Shown: positions 49,593 to 58,800 of the stretch, piece by piece
Layout: each line of letters opens with the position of its first letter
Numbering within the stretch: the stretch's first letter is position 1
Source: Solobacterium sp.
GTDB lineage: Bacteria; Bacillota_I; Bacilli_A; Erysipelotrichales; Erysipelotrichaceae
Assembly: GCA_017512725.1 (NCBI GenBank)
Contig: JAFWEW010000022.1
Location: 1-64,000 of the forward strand
Length of the DNA stretch: 64,000 bases
Direction: 5' to 3'
Program-made: the position numbers and the translations under genes
The notes under the pieces: generated by a model
What the model saw: only the letters and a program-made list of their open reading frames with translations
Told to the model about the DNA's origin: nothing
The model's database searches: none

Positions 49593-50435
49593 TCATCCCT
49601 TGACTGCGCCGGCCGCAACACCCTTGATGATGTGCTTCTGGCAGAGCAGATAGAATACGATGACCGGAATGATGCTGAGCAGGATCAGTGCCATGGTAGC
49701 ACCGAGGTCGACGGTTCCGTAGCTTCCCTTCAGGAACTGAATATGGATCGGAATCGTCATATACTTTGTACGGTCGAGAACAAGATACGGGAGCAGATAG
49801 TCATTCCATACCCACATGATTTCAAGAATACCGACCGAAATCAGAGTCGGCTTCAGCATCGGAAGCACAACCAGGAAGAAGGTCTTTACCGGGCCTGCAC
49901 CGTCGATGGCAGCTGCTTCTTCAATCTCCAGCGGAATCGATTTGACGAAACCGACAAACATGAAGATTGCAAGACCTGCGCCAAATCCGAGATAGACAAC
50001 CGGAATCGTCCACGGAGTATTGAGCTTCAGCGTATCGGCCGTCTTGGACAGGGTGAACATGACCATCTGGAACGGCACGACCATTGAGAAGACGCACAGA
50101 TAGTAAACAATGCGGCTGACCTTGTCATCCACACGGGCAATGAACCATGCGGCCATAGAGGTAAACAGCAGGATCAGAGCAGTCGAAACGACGGTGATCA
50201 GAACGCTGTATCCGGCAGAAGCGGCAAACGGATAGTTGCCGAACGTCATGCCTTTGGTGAAGTTCGAGAATCCCGCCCACATCTCGCCGGTCGGAATTGC
50301 GAAGGTATCGGTCTTAACGTAAGTATTGAGCTTGAAGGAATTGAGTACGACCACAACCATCGGAAGTACATAGATGATACAGATAATGCCAAGAACAACG
50401 GAAAGCGTTGTTTTGGAACGCTGACTGGATTTCAT
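49593..50435 (-). CDS. Sugar ABC transporter permease (MalG/MsmG type)
   Basis: Inner-membrane permease of 280 residues with six helices. The coupling EAA motif is EEAAAIDGAGPVKTFFLVVLPMLKP. It overlaps the upstream permease stop by one base (TAATG) with GGGAGG upstream. It forms a heterodimer with the following permease for CUT1-type uptake. Confidence 0.92.
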   Translation of the reverse strand: MKSSQRSKTTLSVVLGIICIIYVLPMVVVVLNSFKLNTYVKTDTFAIPTGEMWAGFSNFTKGMTFGNYPFAASAGYSVLITVVSTALILLFTSMAAWFIARVDDKVSRIVYYLCVFSMVVPFQMVMFTLSKTADTLKLNTPWTIPVVYLGFGAGLAIFMFVGFVKSIPLEIEEAAAIDGAGPVKTFFLVVLPMLKPTLISVGILEIMWVWNDYLLPYLVLDRTKYMTIPIHIQFLKGSYGTVDLGATMALILLSIIPVIVFYLLCQKHIIKGVAAGAVKG

Positions 50436-51352
50436 TACTGCTGCACCTCCCTCTTTCTTGTGAACTGAAGCTGAACAAGACCAATCGCCGCAACCAGAAT
50501 GAAGAACAGCACTGCCTTTGCCTGTGCGGTTCCGCGGGATGCCGCATTCGAGTTATAGAACGTGTTGAAGATGTTCAGAGCGAGCATTTCAGTCGTCTTG
50601 ATTGTTGTGCCGTCCGGATTCATGATGAACGGCTGACCTGCAGTAAGTGCGAGGTTCTGGTCAAAGAGCTTGAAGCCGTTGGTGATGCTCAGGAACATAC
50701 AGATGGTGATCGAAGGCATGACATTGGGGATGATGACCCTGAATAATGTCTGTGCTTTTGTGGCACCATCGATCTCGGCAGCCTCAAGCATATCGGTCGG
50801 AATCGCCTGAAGACCAGCGATATAGATGATCATCATATATCCGATCTGCTGCCAGCAGATGAGAATAATGAGGCCCCAGAAACCGTAGGTGCTGTTCAGC
50901 AGGATCGAGGTATTGTAATGCGAAAGAATACCGTCAAAGATCATGGACCAGATATAGCCAAGAACGATACCGCCGATCAGATTCGGCATGAAGAAGACCG
51001 TACGGTACAGATTGGAAAATTTGATATCCTGCGTCAGCGCATATGCCACCGCGAATGCCGGAATATTAATGAAGATCAGCGAGGTGACCGCAAACAGTGC
51101 GGAATACCAGAATGAGTGAACAAACGTCGGATCGGAAAGTGCGCGTCCGTAATTCCCAAAACCGATCAGTGTGGCATCGGAAGTTGTCTTAAAAGAACAG
51201 AACGACAGATAGATGCCCTGAATAAACGGCCAGACAAATCCAATCAAAAAGGCTGCAACTACCGGCAGAAGAAACAGCCACCACCACTGACGAATCTGAG
51301 CTTTCAGATTACTGGCATTGGATTTCCCCTGCTTATGCTTGTATTTAGACAT
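50435..51352 (-). CDS. Sugar ABC transporter permease (MalF/MsmF type)
   Basis: Inner-membrane permease of 305 residues with six to seven helices. The EAA motif is LEAAEIDGATKAQTLFRVIIPNVMP, and a basic N-terminal tail precedes helix 1. It is preceded by a stem-loop after the binding-protein gene, which would reduce permease expression relative to the binding protein. Confidence 0.92.
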   Translation of the reverse strand: MSKYKHKQGKSNASNLKAQIRQWWWLFLLPVVAAFLIGFVWPFIQGIYLSFCSFKTTSDATLIGFGNYGRALSDPTFVHSFWYSALFAVTSLIFINIPAFAVAYALTQDIKFSNLYRTVFFMPNLIGGIVLGYIWSMIFDGILSHYNTSILLNSTYGFWGLIILICWQQIGYMMIIYIAGLQAIPTDMLEAAEIDGATKAQTLFRVIIPNVMPSITICMFLSITNGFKLFDQNLALTAGQPFIMNPDGTTIKTTEMLALNIFNTFYNSNAASRGTAQAKAVLFFILVAAIGLVQLQFTRKREVQQ

Positions 51353-51394
51353 TATGGAATTTCCTTTCTTGTCGTGTTTGGAAGTGAATACAAA

Positions 51395-51421
51395 ACGGGG
51401 CAGACCATCCGCCCGCCCCGT
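51395..51421 (-). terminator. Partial terminator within the sugar transport operon
   Basis: ACGGGGC (51395-51401) pairs with GCCCCGT (51415-51421). On the minus strand only TTTTG follows, so read-through into the permeases is expected. Confidence 0.6.
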
Positions 51422-51460
51422 CTTGAATTACCTGATTAAGCTGTTTTTTTGAAACACAGA

Positions 51461-52768
51461 TCAGTTGTTGACTGCTGCGTACTGAGTAGCCCAGCCCTGT
51501 ACAAATGCAGTTTCAACATTTGCCCAGTTCGCATCACTCTGATCCGCATTGTACTGGTTCAGAGCAGCAACAAGACCTGCACGGTACTCATCAACATTCG
51601 GCTGATAGTTGGTTGCCCAGTCCATGACATAGCAGCCATCTTCGGTGTACTTCGCAGCGTCTGCGAGGAAGCCGTTCTTGGATTCCGGTGCATTCTTGTA
51701 CGGGAGAACACCAAGCTGTTCAACCATCTGACCAGCTGCTTCCGGATCGGAAACGAGCCATACCATGAAGTCGATTGTAGCCTTCTGATCTGCTTCGGAA
51801 ACCTTGGAGTTGACTGCCCAGCAGTTTTCAGTACCGCAGTTGAGACCTGCTTTTTCTTCGCCTTCAACACCGCAGTAGTAAGGGATCATACGTGCATTCG
51901 GAACGGTTTCGCTGACTGCCGCATATTCCCAGGAGCCGTTTACGAAGAACGCTGCCTGTCCGGTCTTGAATTCGTTTTCTGCATCGTGTCCGCCGGTAGC
52001 GAGATCCTTCGGATCGGTCAGAGAGTTGTTGATGATGAGATCATAGAGGTTCTTGTAGTTGCCTACGAATTCGCCAGTGAGTTCTGCCGGGCACTCTGTC
52101 CATGTCTTGCCTGCTGCCTTTTCTTCATAGAAGTATTCCAGGTTTGCAAGATGGCCTGTGAAACGCCAGGAAGAGCTGCTGTCCATGTCAGAAGAAGAGA
52201 ATGCGTCGAATCCGAGTTCTGCTGCACGGCTGTGGATGTCTTCAACAACTGTCTTCAGAGTTTCGAAGTTCTTGATTTCATCCAGGCTGTGTCCTGCCTT
52301 TTCAAGAAGATCCGGGTTAACGATGATGCCGTAGCACTCGAAGCAGTAACCGATGGAAACGAGCTTTCCGCTTTCGTCATACAGGTTGTAAGCATCTGTG
52401 TTGAGTTCGTTTGCGATTTCTGTGCCAGTGAGATCGATTGCATAGTCGCTCCACTCCTTGACACCGGCCTGGTTGCCGATGATGAAGAGTGTCGGCTTCG
52501 TGGACTTGTCCATCTCAGCGGTGAGCGTCTGGCTGTATGTGCCGGAAGCTGCTGTGACGACCTTTACATCAACACCGGTCTTTTCGGTGTAGGTCTTTGC
52601 AAGGCCCTGAAGTGTTTCATCGAGCTCAGGCTTGAAGTTCAGGAAGTAAACCTTACCTTCTGAATCGCCGCCTTCTGTCGTTGTGCCGGCTGTTCCGCCA
52701 GTGGAAGCACCGCATCCAACGAGCATCGCTGCTGTGAGTAATGAAGCGAATACCTTTTTGAAATTCAT
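51461..52768 (-). CDS. Sugar-binding lipoprotein of an ABC transporter
   Basis: Extracellular family 1 solute-binding protein of 435 residues. The lipobox is MLVGC with lipidated Cys near residue 19, followed by a Gly/Thr/Ser linker and the two-lobe fold (TGQAAFFVNGSWEYAAV and WAVNSK stretches). There is no glycoside hydrolase in the operon, so the sugar cannot be deduced. It is the first gene, behind TTGACA and a cluster of LacI-type sites, with AGGAGGG before the ATG. Confidence 0.9.
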   Translation of the reverse strand: MNFKKVFASLLTAAMLVGCGASTGGTAGTTTEGGDSEGKVYFLNFKPELDETLQGLAKTYTEKTGVDVKVVTAASGTYSQTLTAEMDKSTKPTLFIIGNQAGVKEWSDYAIDLTGTEIANELNTDAYNLYDESGKLVSIGYCFECYGIIVNPDLLEKAGHSLDEIKNFETLKTVVEDIHSRAAELGFDAFSSSDMDSSSSWRFTGHLANLEYFYEEKAAGKTWTECPAELTGEFVGNYKNLYDLIINNSLTDPKDLATGGHDAENEFKTGQAAFFVNGSWEYAAVSETVPNARMIPYYCGVEGEEKAGLNCGTENCWAVNSKVSEADQKATIDFMVWLVSDPEAAGQMVEQLGVLPYKNAPESKNGFLADAAKYTEDGCYVMDWATNYQPNVDEYRAGLVAALNQYNADQSDANWANVETAFVQGWATQYAAVNN

Positions 52769-52812
52769 TTTCCTTTCCCTCCTAGGTACTGATTCCGAAT
52801 ATTAATTTTCTA

Positions 52813-52864
52813 CTGTAAACGTTATCGGAATCGTTCCCGTTATCGTTACCGGGAACGTTTACAG
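52813..52864. promoter_or_regulatory. Operator cluster before the sugar-binding protein gene
   Basis: CTGTAAACGTT (52813-52823) and AACGTTTACAG (52854-52864) form a perfect 11-base inverted repeat with centres 41 bases apart. Between them GGAATCGTTCC (52827-52837) is a near-perfect palindrome and GTTATCGTTAC adds a further AACG half site. All carry the AACG/CGTT core of LacI-family operators. They lie downstream of the transcription start. Confidence 0.65.
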
Positions 52865-52875
52865 CTGATAGTTAC

Positions 52876-52904
52876 AGTTTACGAATGCGCTTACATCCTG
52901 TCAA
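52876..52904 (-). promoter_or_regulatory. Promoter of the sugar transport operon with a cre-like spacer
   Basis: TTGACA (52904-52899), a 17-base spacer and TAAACT (52881-52876) on the minus strand. The spacer holds TGTAAGCGCATTCG, which fits the CcpA cre consensus at about 12 of 14 positions. Confidence 0.55.
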
Positions 52905-52934
52905 GACCAATTTTGAAAAAAAACGCTGACAGTT

Positions 52935-52946
52935 TTGGTATACCAA
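52935..52946. promoter_or_regulatory. Perfect 12-base palindrome TTGGTATACCAA
   Basis: Lies about 30 bases upstream of the -35 box of the sugar transport operon and just beyond the hisE terminator. The form resembles GntR-family operators. Confidence 0.4.
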
Positions 52947-52950
52947 TACA

Positions 52951-52977
52951 AAAGCAGTACCGGCGATCCGATACTGC
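52951..52977 (-). terminator. Terminator of the histidine operon
   Basis: GCAGTACCGG (52954-52963) pairs with CCGATACTGC (52968-52977) with one G-U pair. On the minus strand TTTTGTATT follows. Confidence 0.75.
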
Positions 52978-53039
52978 CTGTTTCTGCCTGCTGAATCCAG
53001 TACGCCCTTCCGATCCTTTGGGACCGTCATCCCTGCTTT

Positions 53040-53390
53040 TCAGGATCCGGATGCGGCATCCTGATCACTGGCCATCTTCTCCTGCTTGACCTTGTGATCA
53101 ATCACGTGCCGGCTTTCCAGCTCTTCCTTGATATCTTCAACACGAATGCCGGCCTCTACCATCAGCACCAGCACATGATAGGTCAGATCTGCAATCTCAT
53201 AGATCGTTTCTTTGCGGTCCTGGTCTTTTGCGGCAATAATCACTTCCGTACATTCTTCACCGACTTTTTTCAGAATCTTGTCCAGTCCCTTCTGGAACAG
53301 ATACGTCGTATAAGAACCTTCCGGCAGATCTCTCTTTCTTCCTTCCAGAAGTTCATAAAGCGTATTCAGGTCAAATGTTTTTTCACGCAT
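53040..53390 (-). CDS. hisE: Phosphoribosyl-ATP diphosphatase
   Basis: Second step of histidine synthesis, hydrolysing PR-ATP to PR-AMP; 116 residues. The MazG-like helical core has [24 protein letters not shown] and [14 protein letters not shown] with the metal-binding acidic residues. The start at 53390 is preferred over the ATG two codons earlier because GGAGG is then 8 bases away. It overlaps hisI by 8 bases. HisI and HisE are separate proteins here, not fused. The C-terminal extension after KVKQEK is not conserved. Confidence 0.93.
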   Translation of the reverse strand: MREKTFDLNTLYELLEGRKRDLPEGSYTTYLFQKGLDKILKKVGEECTEVIIAAKDQDRKETIYEIADLTYHVLVLMVEAGIRVEDIKEELESRHVIDHKVKQEKMASDQDAASGS

Positions 53391-53730
53391 GTTCATTTCC
53401 TCCGAAGTCGATCTTCAAATCGGTATCAAAGCAGCTGTCGTTTCCAAGATGGCATGCCGGGCCGTCCTTTCGGACCTGCACCAGCAGCGCATCCGCATCA
53501 CAGTCCGCTTCCATCGTGACAATGTGCTGATAATTCCCGGATGTCTCTCCCTTCAGCCAGAGCTCCTTCCGGCTCCTGGACCAGAAACAGGTCCGTCCTT
53601 TTTCAACGGAGATCCGGAAGCTGTCCCGGTTCATATAAGCAAGGGTCAGCACCCGTTTGGTTTCATAATCCTGTACGATACAGGGCACCAGCCCCTTCTC
53701 ATCCCAGCGGATATCTTCTTCCCGGATCAT
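53383..53730 (-). CDS. hisI: Phosphoribosyl-AMP cyclohydrolase
   Basis: Third step, opening the adenine ring of PR-AMP; 115 residues. Marks are [27 protein letters not shown], and the metal-binding Cys-rich parts [11 protein letters not shown] and CHLGNDSCF. It overlaps hisF by 4 bases (ATGA). Confidence 0.95.
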   Translation of the reverse strand: MIREEDIRWDEKGLVPCIVQDYETKRVLTLAYMNRDSFRISVEKGRTCFWSRSRKELWLKGETSGNYQHIVTMEADCDADALLVQVRKDGPACHLGNDSCFDTDLKIDFGGNEHA

Positions 53731-54485
53731 AGGCGTACCGCGATTCCTTCCTTTTGCAGCAGTTCTTTCAGCTCTTTAATCGATACTTCCCCATAATGGA
53801 AGATCGAAGCTGCAAGTCCTGCACTGATGCCAGGCAGTGTTTTGAACAGCGTTACAAAATCTTCCGCGCTTCCGGCACCGCCGGAGGCAATGACTGGCAC
53901 CTTTACGATCCGGTTAACGGCTTCCAGCATCTCGAGATCAAACCCCTGCTTCACGCCGTCGGTATCGATCGAATTCAGTACGATCTCCCCGGCGCCGTGT
54001 TCCACGCCGTAACGGATCCACTCCAGCGCATCCATGCCGGTATCGATTCTTCCGCCGTTTCGGAATACGTGATAGCTGCCGTCAACCCGTTTGGCATCAA
54101 CCGACAGCACAACACACTGGCTGCCGTATTTGTTTGCCGCATCCGGAATCAGCTGCGGATCGCGGATCGCACCGCTGTTGACACTGACCTTGTCTGCACC
54201 GCAGCCAAGCACCCGTTCAAAATCCGCAACGGTATTGATGCCGCCGCCGACCGTCAGCGGGATGAAGATCTTTGATGCTGTAGATACCAGAATATCGGTA
54301 AACAGTTTTCTTCCTTCATGTGAAGCAGTGATGTCATAGAAAACCAGTTCATCCGCTCCGCAGGAAGAATAATACCCGGCAAGTTCCACAGGATCATTCA
54401 CATCCTTCAGGCCTTCAAAGTTGGTTCCCTTGACGACCCGTCCATTTTTCACATCCAGACAGGGAATAATACGCTTGGTGATCAT
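53727..54485 (-). CDS. hisF: Imidazole glycerol phosphate synthase, cyclase subunit
   Basis: Beta/alpha barrel of 252 residues that makes imidazole glycerol phosphate and AICAR with ammonia from HisH. RIIPCLDVKNGRVVKG carries the catalytic Asp at residue 11. LTVGGGI, SVNSGAI, and SIDTDGVKQGFD with the second Asp are present, and VIASGGAG closes the phosphate site. It overlaps both neighbours by 4 bases. Confidence 0.96.
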   Translation of the reverse strand: MITKRIIPCLDVKNGRVVKGTNFEGLKDVNDPVELAGYYSSCGADELVFYDITASHEGRKLFTDILVSTASKIFIPLTVGGGINTVADFERVLGCGADKVSVNSGAIRDPQLIPDAANKYGSQCVVLSVDAKRVDGSYHVFRNGGRIDTGMDALEWIRYGVEHGAGEIVLNSIDTDGVKQGFDLEMLEAVNRIVKVPVIASGGAGSAEDFVTLFKTLPGISAGLAASIFHYGEVSIKELKELLQKEGIAVRL

Positions 54486-55201
54486 AGGCTCTCCTTTGCG
54501 GCACGGATCCCTTCGCTGAGATCCACTGCTCCGGTATACATCGCCTTCCCCAGGATCGCACCGTAAACGCCGATCTCTTTCAGGGCGCGGATATCTTCCA
54601 GAGAGGAAACCCCTCCGCTTGCGATGATATTGATATCGATCTGTTTCAGACGGCGGTAAAAATCCAGATTGGTTCCCTTCATTGCACCATCCCGGCTGAT
54701 GTCCGTCGCAATTACCGTCGCAGTGCCAAGTTCTTTCAGATGCGCCGTGAATTCCTCCGCATTGATATCACTGACCGACAGCCAGCCATGCGTTGCGACT
54801 TTCCCGTCTTTGGCATCAACACCAACTGCGACCGCATCGTTCCAGCGGGCAAGCGCTTCTTTCAGGAACGCTTCATCTTCCAGTGCCTTCGTGCCAAGGA
54901 TCACCCGTTTCACACCGGCATTGAGATAGGTCTCAATCGTTTCAAAGGAACGGATCCCGCCGCCGCACTCCACCGACAGCGATGTATTCTGTACAATCGA
55001 ACGGATAATATCGATATTGGCAGTCGTTCCATCCCGTGCGCCCTCCAGATCCACGACATGGAGCCAGGAGGCTCCCTTTGATTCGATCTCGTCTGCCAGA
55101 GCTGCCGGATCCTCCGAATAAACGGTCATCTCTTCGTAACGCCCTTTGTAAAGACGCACCGCCTTCTTTTCATATAAATCAATTGCCGGAATCAGAATCA
55201 T
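54482..55201 (-). CDS. hisA: ProFAR isomerase
   Basis: Amadori isomerase of 239 residues, fourth step of the pathway, a beta/alpha barrel like HisF. ILIPAIDLYEKKAVRLYKG bears the catalytic Asp at residue 8, VDLEGA, ECGGGIRS and ATDISRDGAMKGTN follow. ATGA overlap with hisH. Confidence 0.96.
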   Translation of the reverse strand: MILIPAIDLYEKKAVRLYKGRYEEMTVYSEDPAALADEIESKGASWLHVVDLEGARDGTTANIDIIRSIVQNTSLSVECGGGIRSFETIETYLNAGVKRVILGTKALEDEAFLKEALARWNDAVAVGVDAKDGKVATHGWLSVSDINAEEFTAHLKELGTATVIATDISRDGAMKGTNLDFYRRLKQIDINIIASGGVSSLEDIRALKEIGVYGAILGKAMYTGAVDLSEGIRAAKESL

Positions 55202-55821
55202 AACGGTTCCTCTTTCAGCGCACAGAAACTGCGAAGGATCGAAAGCCCGATATCGCCGCTTTTTTCCGGATGAAACTGCGTACCAAACACATTCCCCTTC
55301 TGCACTGCAGCAGTCAGAGGTGCTCCGTATTCACTTACCGCAACCGTATCTTCCTCACAGTCCACTGCAGAGTAGGAATGCACAAAGTATACAAAGGAAC
55401 CTTCCGGAATATCCGTAAACAGCGGGGAGGGTTTTACATACGAAAGACTGTTCCAGCCCATATGGGGAATATCGAGATCCTGCGGGATCCGCTTTTCAAT
55501 CGCATCAACGGTTCCGTGAATCAGTCCGAGTCCTTCATGTTCGCCAAATTCAAGACTCCAATCAAACAGCAGCTGCATTCCGACACAGATGCCAAGCATT
55601 GGCTTTCCGGACTGCGCTTCCTGCTTCACCAGATCAAACATGCCGGTTTCCCGAAGCTTCTTCACCGCATCGCCGAATGCGCCTACCCCGGGCAGGATCA
55701 GATGGTCCGCTTCATGAATCACTCCCGCATCTCTGGTAATGCATGCATCCGCACCGATCGCTGTAAGCGAGCATTTCAGGGAAAAGAGATTTCCGACTCC
55801 GTAATCAATGACTGCAATCAT
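55198..55821 (-). CDS. hisH: Imidazole glycerol phosphate synthase, glutaminase subunit
   Basis: Class I glutamine amidotransferase of 207 residues that feeds ammonia to HisF. The Cys nucleophile lies in LGICVGMQLLF and the His-Glu pair in GTQFHPEKSGD. ATG 55821 has AAGGAG six bases upstream and lies within the end of hisD (17-base overlap). Confidence 0.95.
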   Translation of the reverse strand: MIAVIDYGVGNLFSLKCSLTAIGADACITRDAGVIHEADHLILPGVGAFGDAVKKLRETGMFDLVKQEAQSGKPMLGICVGMQLLFDWSLEFGEHEGLGLIHGTVDAIEKRIPQDLDIPHMGWNSLSYVKPSPLFTDIPEGSFVYFVHSYSAVDCEEDTVAVSEYGAPLTAAVQKGNVFGTQFHPEKSGDIGLSILRSFCALKEEPL

Positions 55822-57100
55822 CCTCTTCTCCTTCAAAACGGATCTCTACCGCTCTTGCATGGGCGGTCAGGCCTTCCGTACGCGCAAACAGACTGACTTT
55901 CGGATAGTCTTCTTTCAGCGCATCTTTCGTAAAGTAGCTGAACTGCATTTTCTTTACAAATTCATCAACGGAAAGCGGACTGTAGAAGCGTGCTGTTCCC
56001 ATGGTCGGAAGCGTATGATTCGGACCGGCAAAGTAATCTCCGAGCGGTTCCGGATTATACCGGCCAAGGAAAACCGAACCGGCATTGCGGATGCCGCTCA
56101 GCCAGTCAAACGGGTTGTCCAGGCAAAGTTCCAGATGTTCCGGAGCGATCCGGTTGGAGGTTTCGACTGCTTCCTTCAGATCCTTTACGACAATGATCTT
56201 GCCGTTGTTGTCGATCGATGTACGGGCAATCTCTTCCCGTTCCAGTGTCTTCAGCTGCTGTTCGATCTCATCGCGTACTGCTTCTGCAAGTTCCATGGAA
56301 TCGGTTACCAGCACGGCAGAAGCCATGCGGTCATGTTCTGCCTGAGAGAGCAGATCAGCCGCGACAAATGCCGGATTGGAGGCTCCGTCTGCGATAATCA
56401 GCACTTCACTCGGACCGGCAACCATATCGATTCCGACCTGACCGAATACCTGTTTCTTTGCCTCTGTGACGTAGGCATTTCCAGGTCCCACGATTTTATC
56501 GACTACAGGGATGGACTCTGTCCCGTATGCCAGCGCCGCAACTGCCTGCGCACCGCCGATCTTGAAGATCTTTGTGACGCCCGCAACATAGGCTGCCGCA
56601 AGAATATTCGGGTTGATGTTTCCGTTTCGGTCCGGCGGGGTAACCATGATGATCTCTTCCACTCCTGCAATGCGGGCCGGGATCGTATCCATCAGTACCG
56701 TACTGGGATAGGCTGCCGTTCCTCCCGGAACATAGATGCCGACCCGGGCCAGAGGAAGGATCTTCTGTCCCAGGATGATGCCCTCCCGGTCGGTCAGTGT
56801 GTAATCCCTGCGGACCTGCTGTTCATGGTAATGTGCGATATTTTCCGAAGCTTCCATCAGCACCGCGATCAAAGCGGGATCCACTTCTTTTACCGCATTC
56901 TCGAGTTCCTTTTCACTTACTTCAAGGTTCTCGATCTTCGCATGATCAAACTTCTCCGTAAATGCCTTCAGTGCGGTATCCCCGTTCTTTCGGACTTCTT
57001 CGATGATCTCCGTTACCGCAGGCGCAACATCTTTCTGTTCATTGCTGCGGGCAAAAATCTCTTCATCTTTTACCGTACCGGTTTCATAGATCCGTATCAT
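55805..57100 (-). CDS. hisD: Histidinol dehydrogenase
   Basis: Zinc enzyme of 431 residues catalysing the last two oxidations to histidine. Marks are YVPGGTAAYPSTVLM, the IVGPGNAYVTEAKK loop, DMVAGPSEVLIIAD, LLSQAEHD and the conserved FAGPNHTLPT with the active-site His. It follows hisG after 15 bases. Confidence 0.96.
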   Translation of the reverse strand: MIRIYETGTVKDEEIFARSNEQKDVAPAVTEIIEEVRKNGDTALKAFTEKFDHAKIENLEVSEKELENAVKEVDPALIAVLMEASENIAHYHEQQVRRDYTLTDREGIILGQKILPLARVGIYVPGGTAAYPSTVLMDTIPARIAGVEEIIMVTPPDRNGNINPNILAAAYVAGVTKIFKIGGAQAVAALAYGTESIPVVDKIVGPGNAYVTEAKKQVFGQVGIDMVAGPSEVLIIADGASNPAFVAADLLSQAEHDRMASAVLVTDSMELAEAVRDEIEQQLKTLEREEIARTSIDNNGKIIVVKDLKEAVETSNRIAPEHLELCLDNPFDWLSGIRNAGSVFLGRYNPEPLGDYFAGPNHTLPTMGTARFYSPLSVDEFVKKMQFSYFTKDALKEDYPKVSLFARTEGLTAHARAVEIRFEGEEDDCSH

Positions 57101-57115
57101 TTTTCAAATCCTCCG

Positions 57116-57730
57116 TTACTGTTCCAGTGCCTTCCGCATCGCCATGATCTCATCATGCTTAAACTGCCATGCAATCCGGTTGGCTATGAAACGGGCACTG
57201 ATCGGCACGATTTCCTCCAGTACCACAAGATTGTTTTCACGCAATGTGCTTCCGGTCTCAACGATGTCACAGATCACATCCGAAAGATCGAGAATCGGTG
57301 CCAGTTCGATCGAACCGTGAAGCTTGATGATATCGATGTCTCTTCCTTTTTCTTCATAATATGCTCGGGCAATATGAGGAAACTTTGTCGCAACCCGGAT
57401 CGGCCGGTCGGTATCATCATAGAAATCCGCAAACCCGGCGACGCACATCCTGCATTTGCCGATCCCAAGATCCAGCAGTTCGTAGACATCCGGTTCATAT
57501 TCCAGCAGAATATCCTTTCCGGCAATCCCGACATCCGCGGCGCCGCGTTCCACATACACCGCGACATCGGTCGGCTTGACACAGAAATAGCGGACTCCCA
57601 TCTCCCGGTTCTCGAACACCAGTTTCCGCGATTTTTTATCCAGTATTTCCGGGCATTCATAACCGGCTTTTTCCAGTATGGAATAAACCTGATCACCCAG
57701 TCTTCCCTTCGGAAGTGCCACGTTTATCAT
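57116..57730 (-). CDS. hisG: ATP phosphoribosyltransferase, short catalytic subunit
   Basis: First committed step, joining ATP and PRPP; 204 residues, the short form lacking the C-terminal regulatory domain and therefore dependent on HisZ. Marks are ALPKGRL at the start, GAADVGIAGKDILLE, and DLSDVICDIVETGSTLRENN for PRPP binding. ATGA overlap with hisZ fits obligate complex formation. Confidence 0.96.
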   Translation of the reverse strand: MINVALPKGRLGDQVYSILEKAGYECPEILDKKSRKLVFENREMGVRYFCVKPTDVAVYVERGAADVGIAGKDILLEYEPDVYELLDLGIGKCRMCVAGFADFYDDTDRPIRVATKFPHIARAYYEEKGRDIDIIKLHGSIELAPILDLSDVICDIVETGSTLRENNLVVLEEIVPISARFIANRIAWQFKHDEIMAMRKALEQ

Positions 57731-58800
57731 AAGCCGGCCTCCTCTTTCGCTTCCTTCAGCGTCATCACCCTGCGCCAGCGATTCTCGTCGGCAGCGTTTT
57801 CTTCACTGACTGCACTGACAATACTGCCCTGTCTGCGCAGTGCCTCAACTGTTTTTGAGACTGCAGAAGGTCTGTCACTGCTGCGGTAAACAATCAGAAT
57901 ATCACCATCAAAGTTCTTCCGGCTGTGACGGCGGTTTTCCACGATATCCATATAAACTGCAAATCCGACGGCACCAAACGGCTTTCCCATCTTTTCCGGC
58001 AGCCGGTCATAACGGCCCCCCGAAAGCACGGTAAACGGAATGCCCGCAAGTGCACCCTGGAAAATCAGTCCGTTGTAGTAATCCATGGAGTTAGCCAGAG
58101 AGAAATCCAGATAGATCCGGTCCTGAATCCCAAATCCGGAAAGCACTCCGGCAATCTCCTGCAGATGGTCCAGCATCTTCACGCATTCCGGCGCATCGAC
58201 CAGTTTCCGGACTTCCTTTACGCCTTTTGAAAGCGGCAGATACAGGTCTGCAAGGCGGACAAGCACTTCCTCCAGAGATTTGTTCAGGGTTCCCTTTGCG
58301 GCAAGCGAGCGGATATAGTCCGCATTCTTGCGGTCCATCGCATCCACAATAAATGTCTGATACGTTTCTTCCACGCCGCACGCAGAAAGATACGCCTTCA
58401 GAAATCCGACATCGGAAATCCGAAGAATATAATCCCTGTCGATCTTCTCCAGTGATTTCGCAGCCAGAGCGATCACTTCCGCTTCGAGATAGGAATCGAT
58501 CGTCCCGATGCATTCAACCCCTGCCTGCGGAATCTCCCGATAGTGATGGTCCTTCGGACGATAGACGTTCTCGTTGTAATAAACCTTGCGCGGAGAATTG
58601 GTGCTCCGGATGATCGACAGTGTGATATCCGGCTTGAGTGCCAGAAGGCTTCCATCCAGATCCGTAAAAGTGATCAGCTGGCTGCTGGTCAGAAAATCCT
58701 TGTTTGACGCATACAGATCGTATTCCTCAAACTTGGACATCCTGAACTTCTGATAGCCGAAGCTTTCAAACAGCCGGTTCAGCTTATCCTTAAGGCTCAT
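57727..58800 (-). CDS. hisZ: ATP phosphoribosyltransferase regulatory subunit
   Basis: Histidyl-tRNA synthetase-like paralogue of 357 residues that activates the short HisG and mediates histidine feedback. Motif-2-like [11 protein letters not shown] and [10 protein letters not shown], and [11 protein letters not shown] and [17 protein letters not shown] follow the class II fold. The anticodon-binding domain is missing apart from a short tail. Overlaps hisB and hisG by 4 bases each. Confidence 0.93.
   Translation of the reverse strand: MSLKDKLNRLFESFGYQKFRMSKFEEYDLYASNKDFLTSSQLITFTDLDGSLLALKPDITLSIIRSTNSPRKVYYNENVYRPKDHHYREIPQAGVECIGTIDSYLEAEVIALAAKSLEKIDRDYILRISDVGFLKAYLSACGVEETYQTFIVDAMDRKNADYIRSLAAKGTLNKSLEEVLVRLADLYLPLSKGVKEVRKLVDAPECVKMLDHLQEIAGVLSGFGIQDRIYLDFSLANSMDYYNGLIFQGALAGIPFTVLSGGRYDRLPEKMGKPFGAVGFAVYMDIVENRRHSRKNFDGDILIVYRSSDRPSAVSKTVEALRRQGSIVSAVSEENAADENRWRRVMTLKEAKEEAGL

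Noticed and set aside
55808-57889. Open frame of about 690 codons on the plus strand opposite hisD and hisG
   Set aside because: Arises from codon bias of the histidine genes; composition is rich in Arg, His and Cys and lacks any domain.
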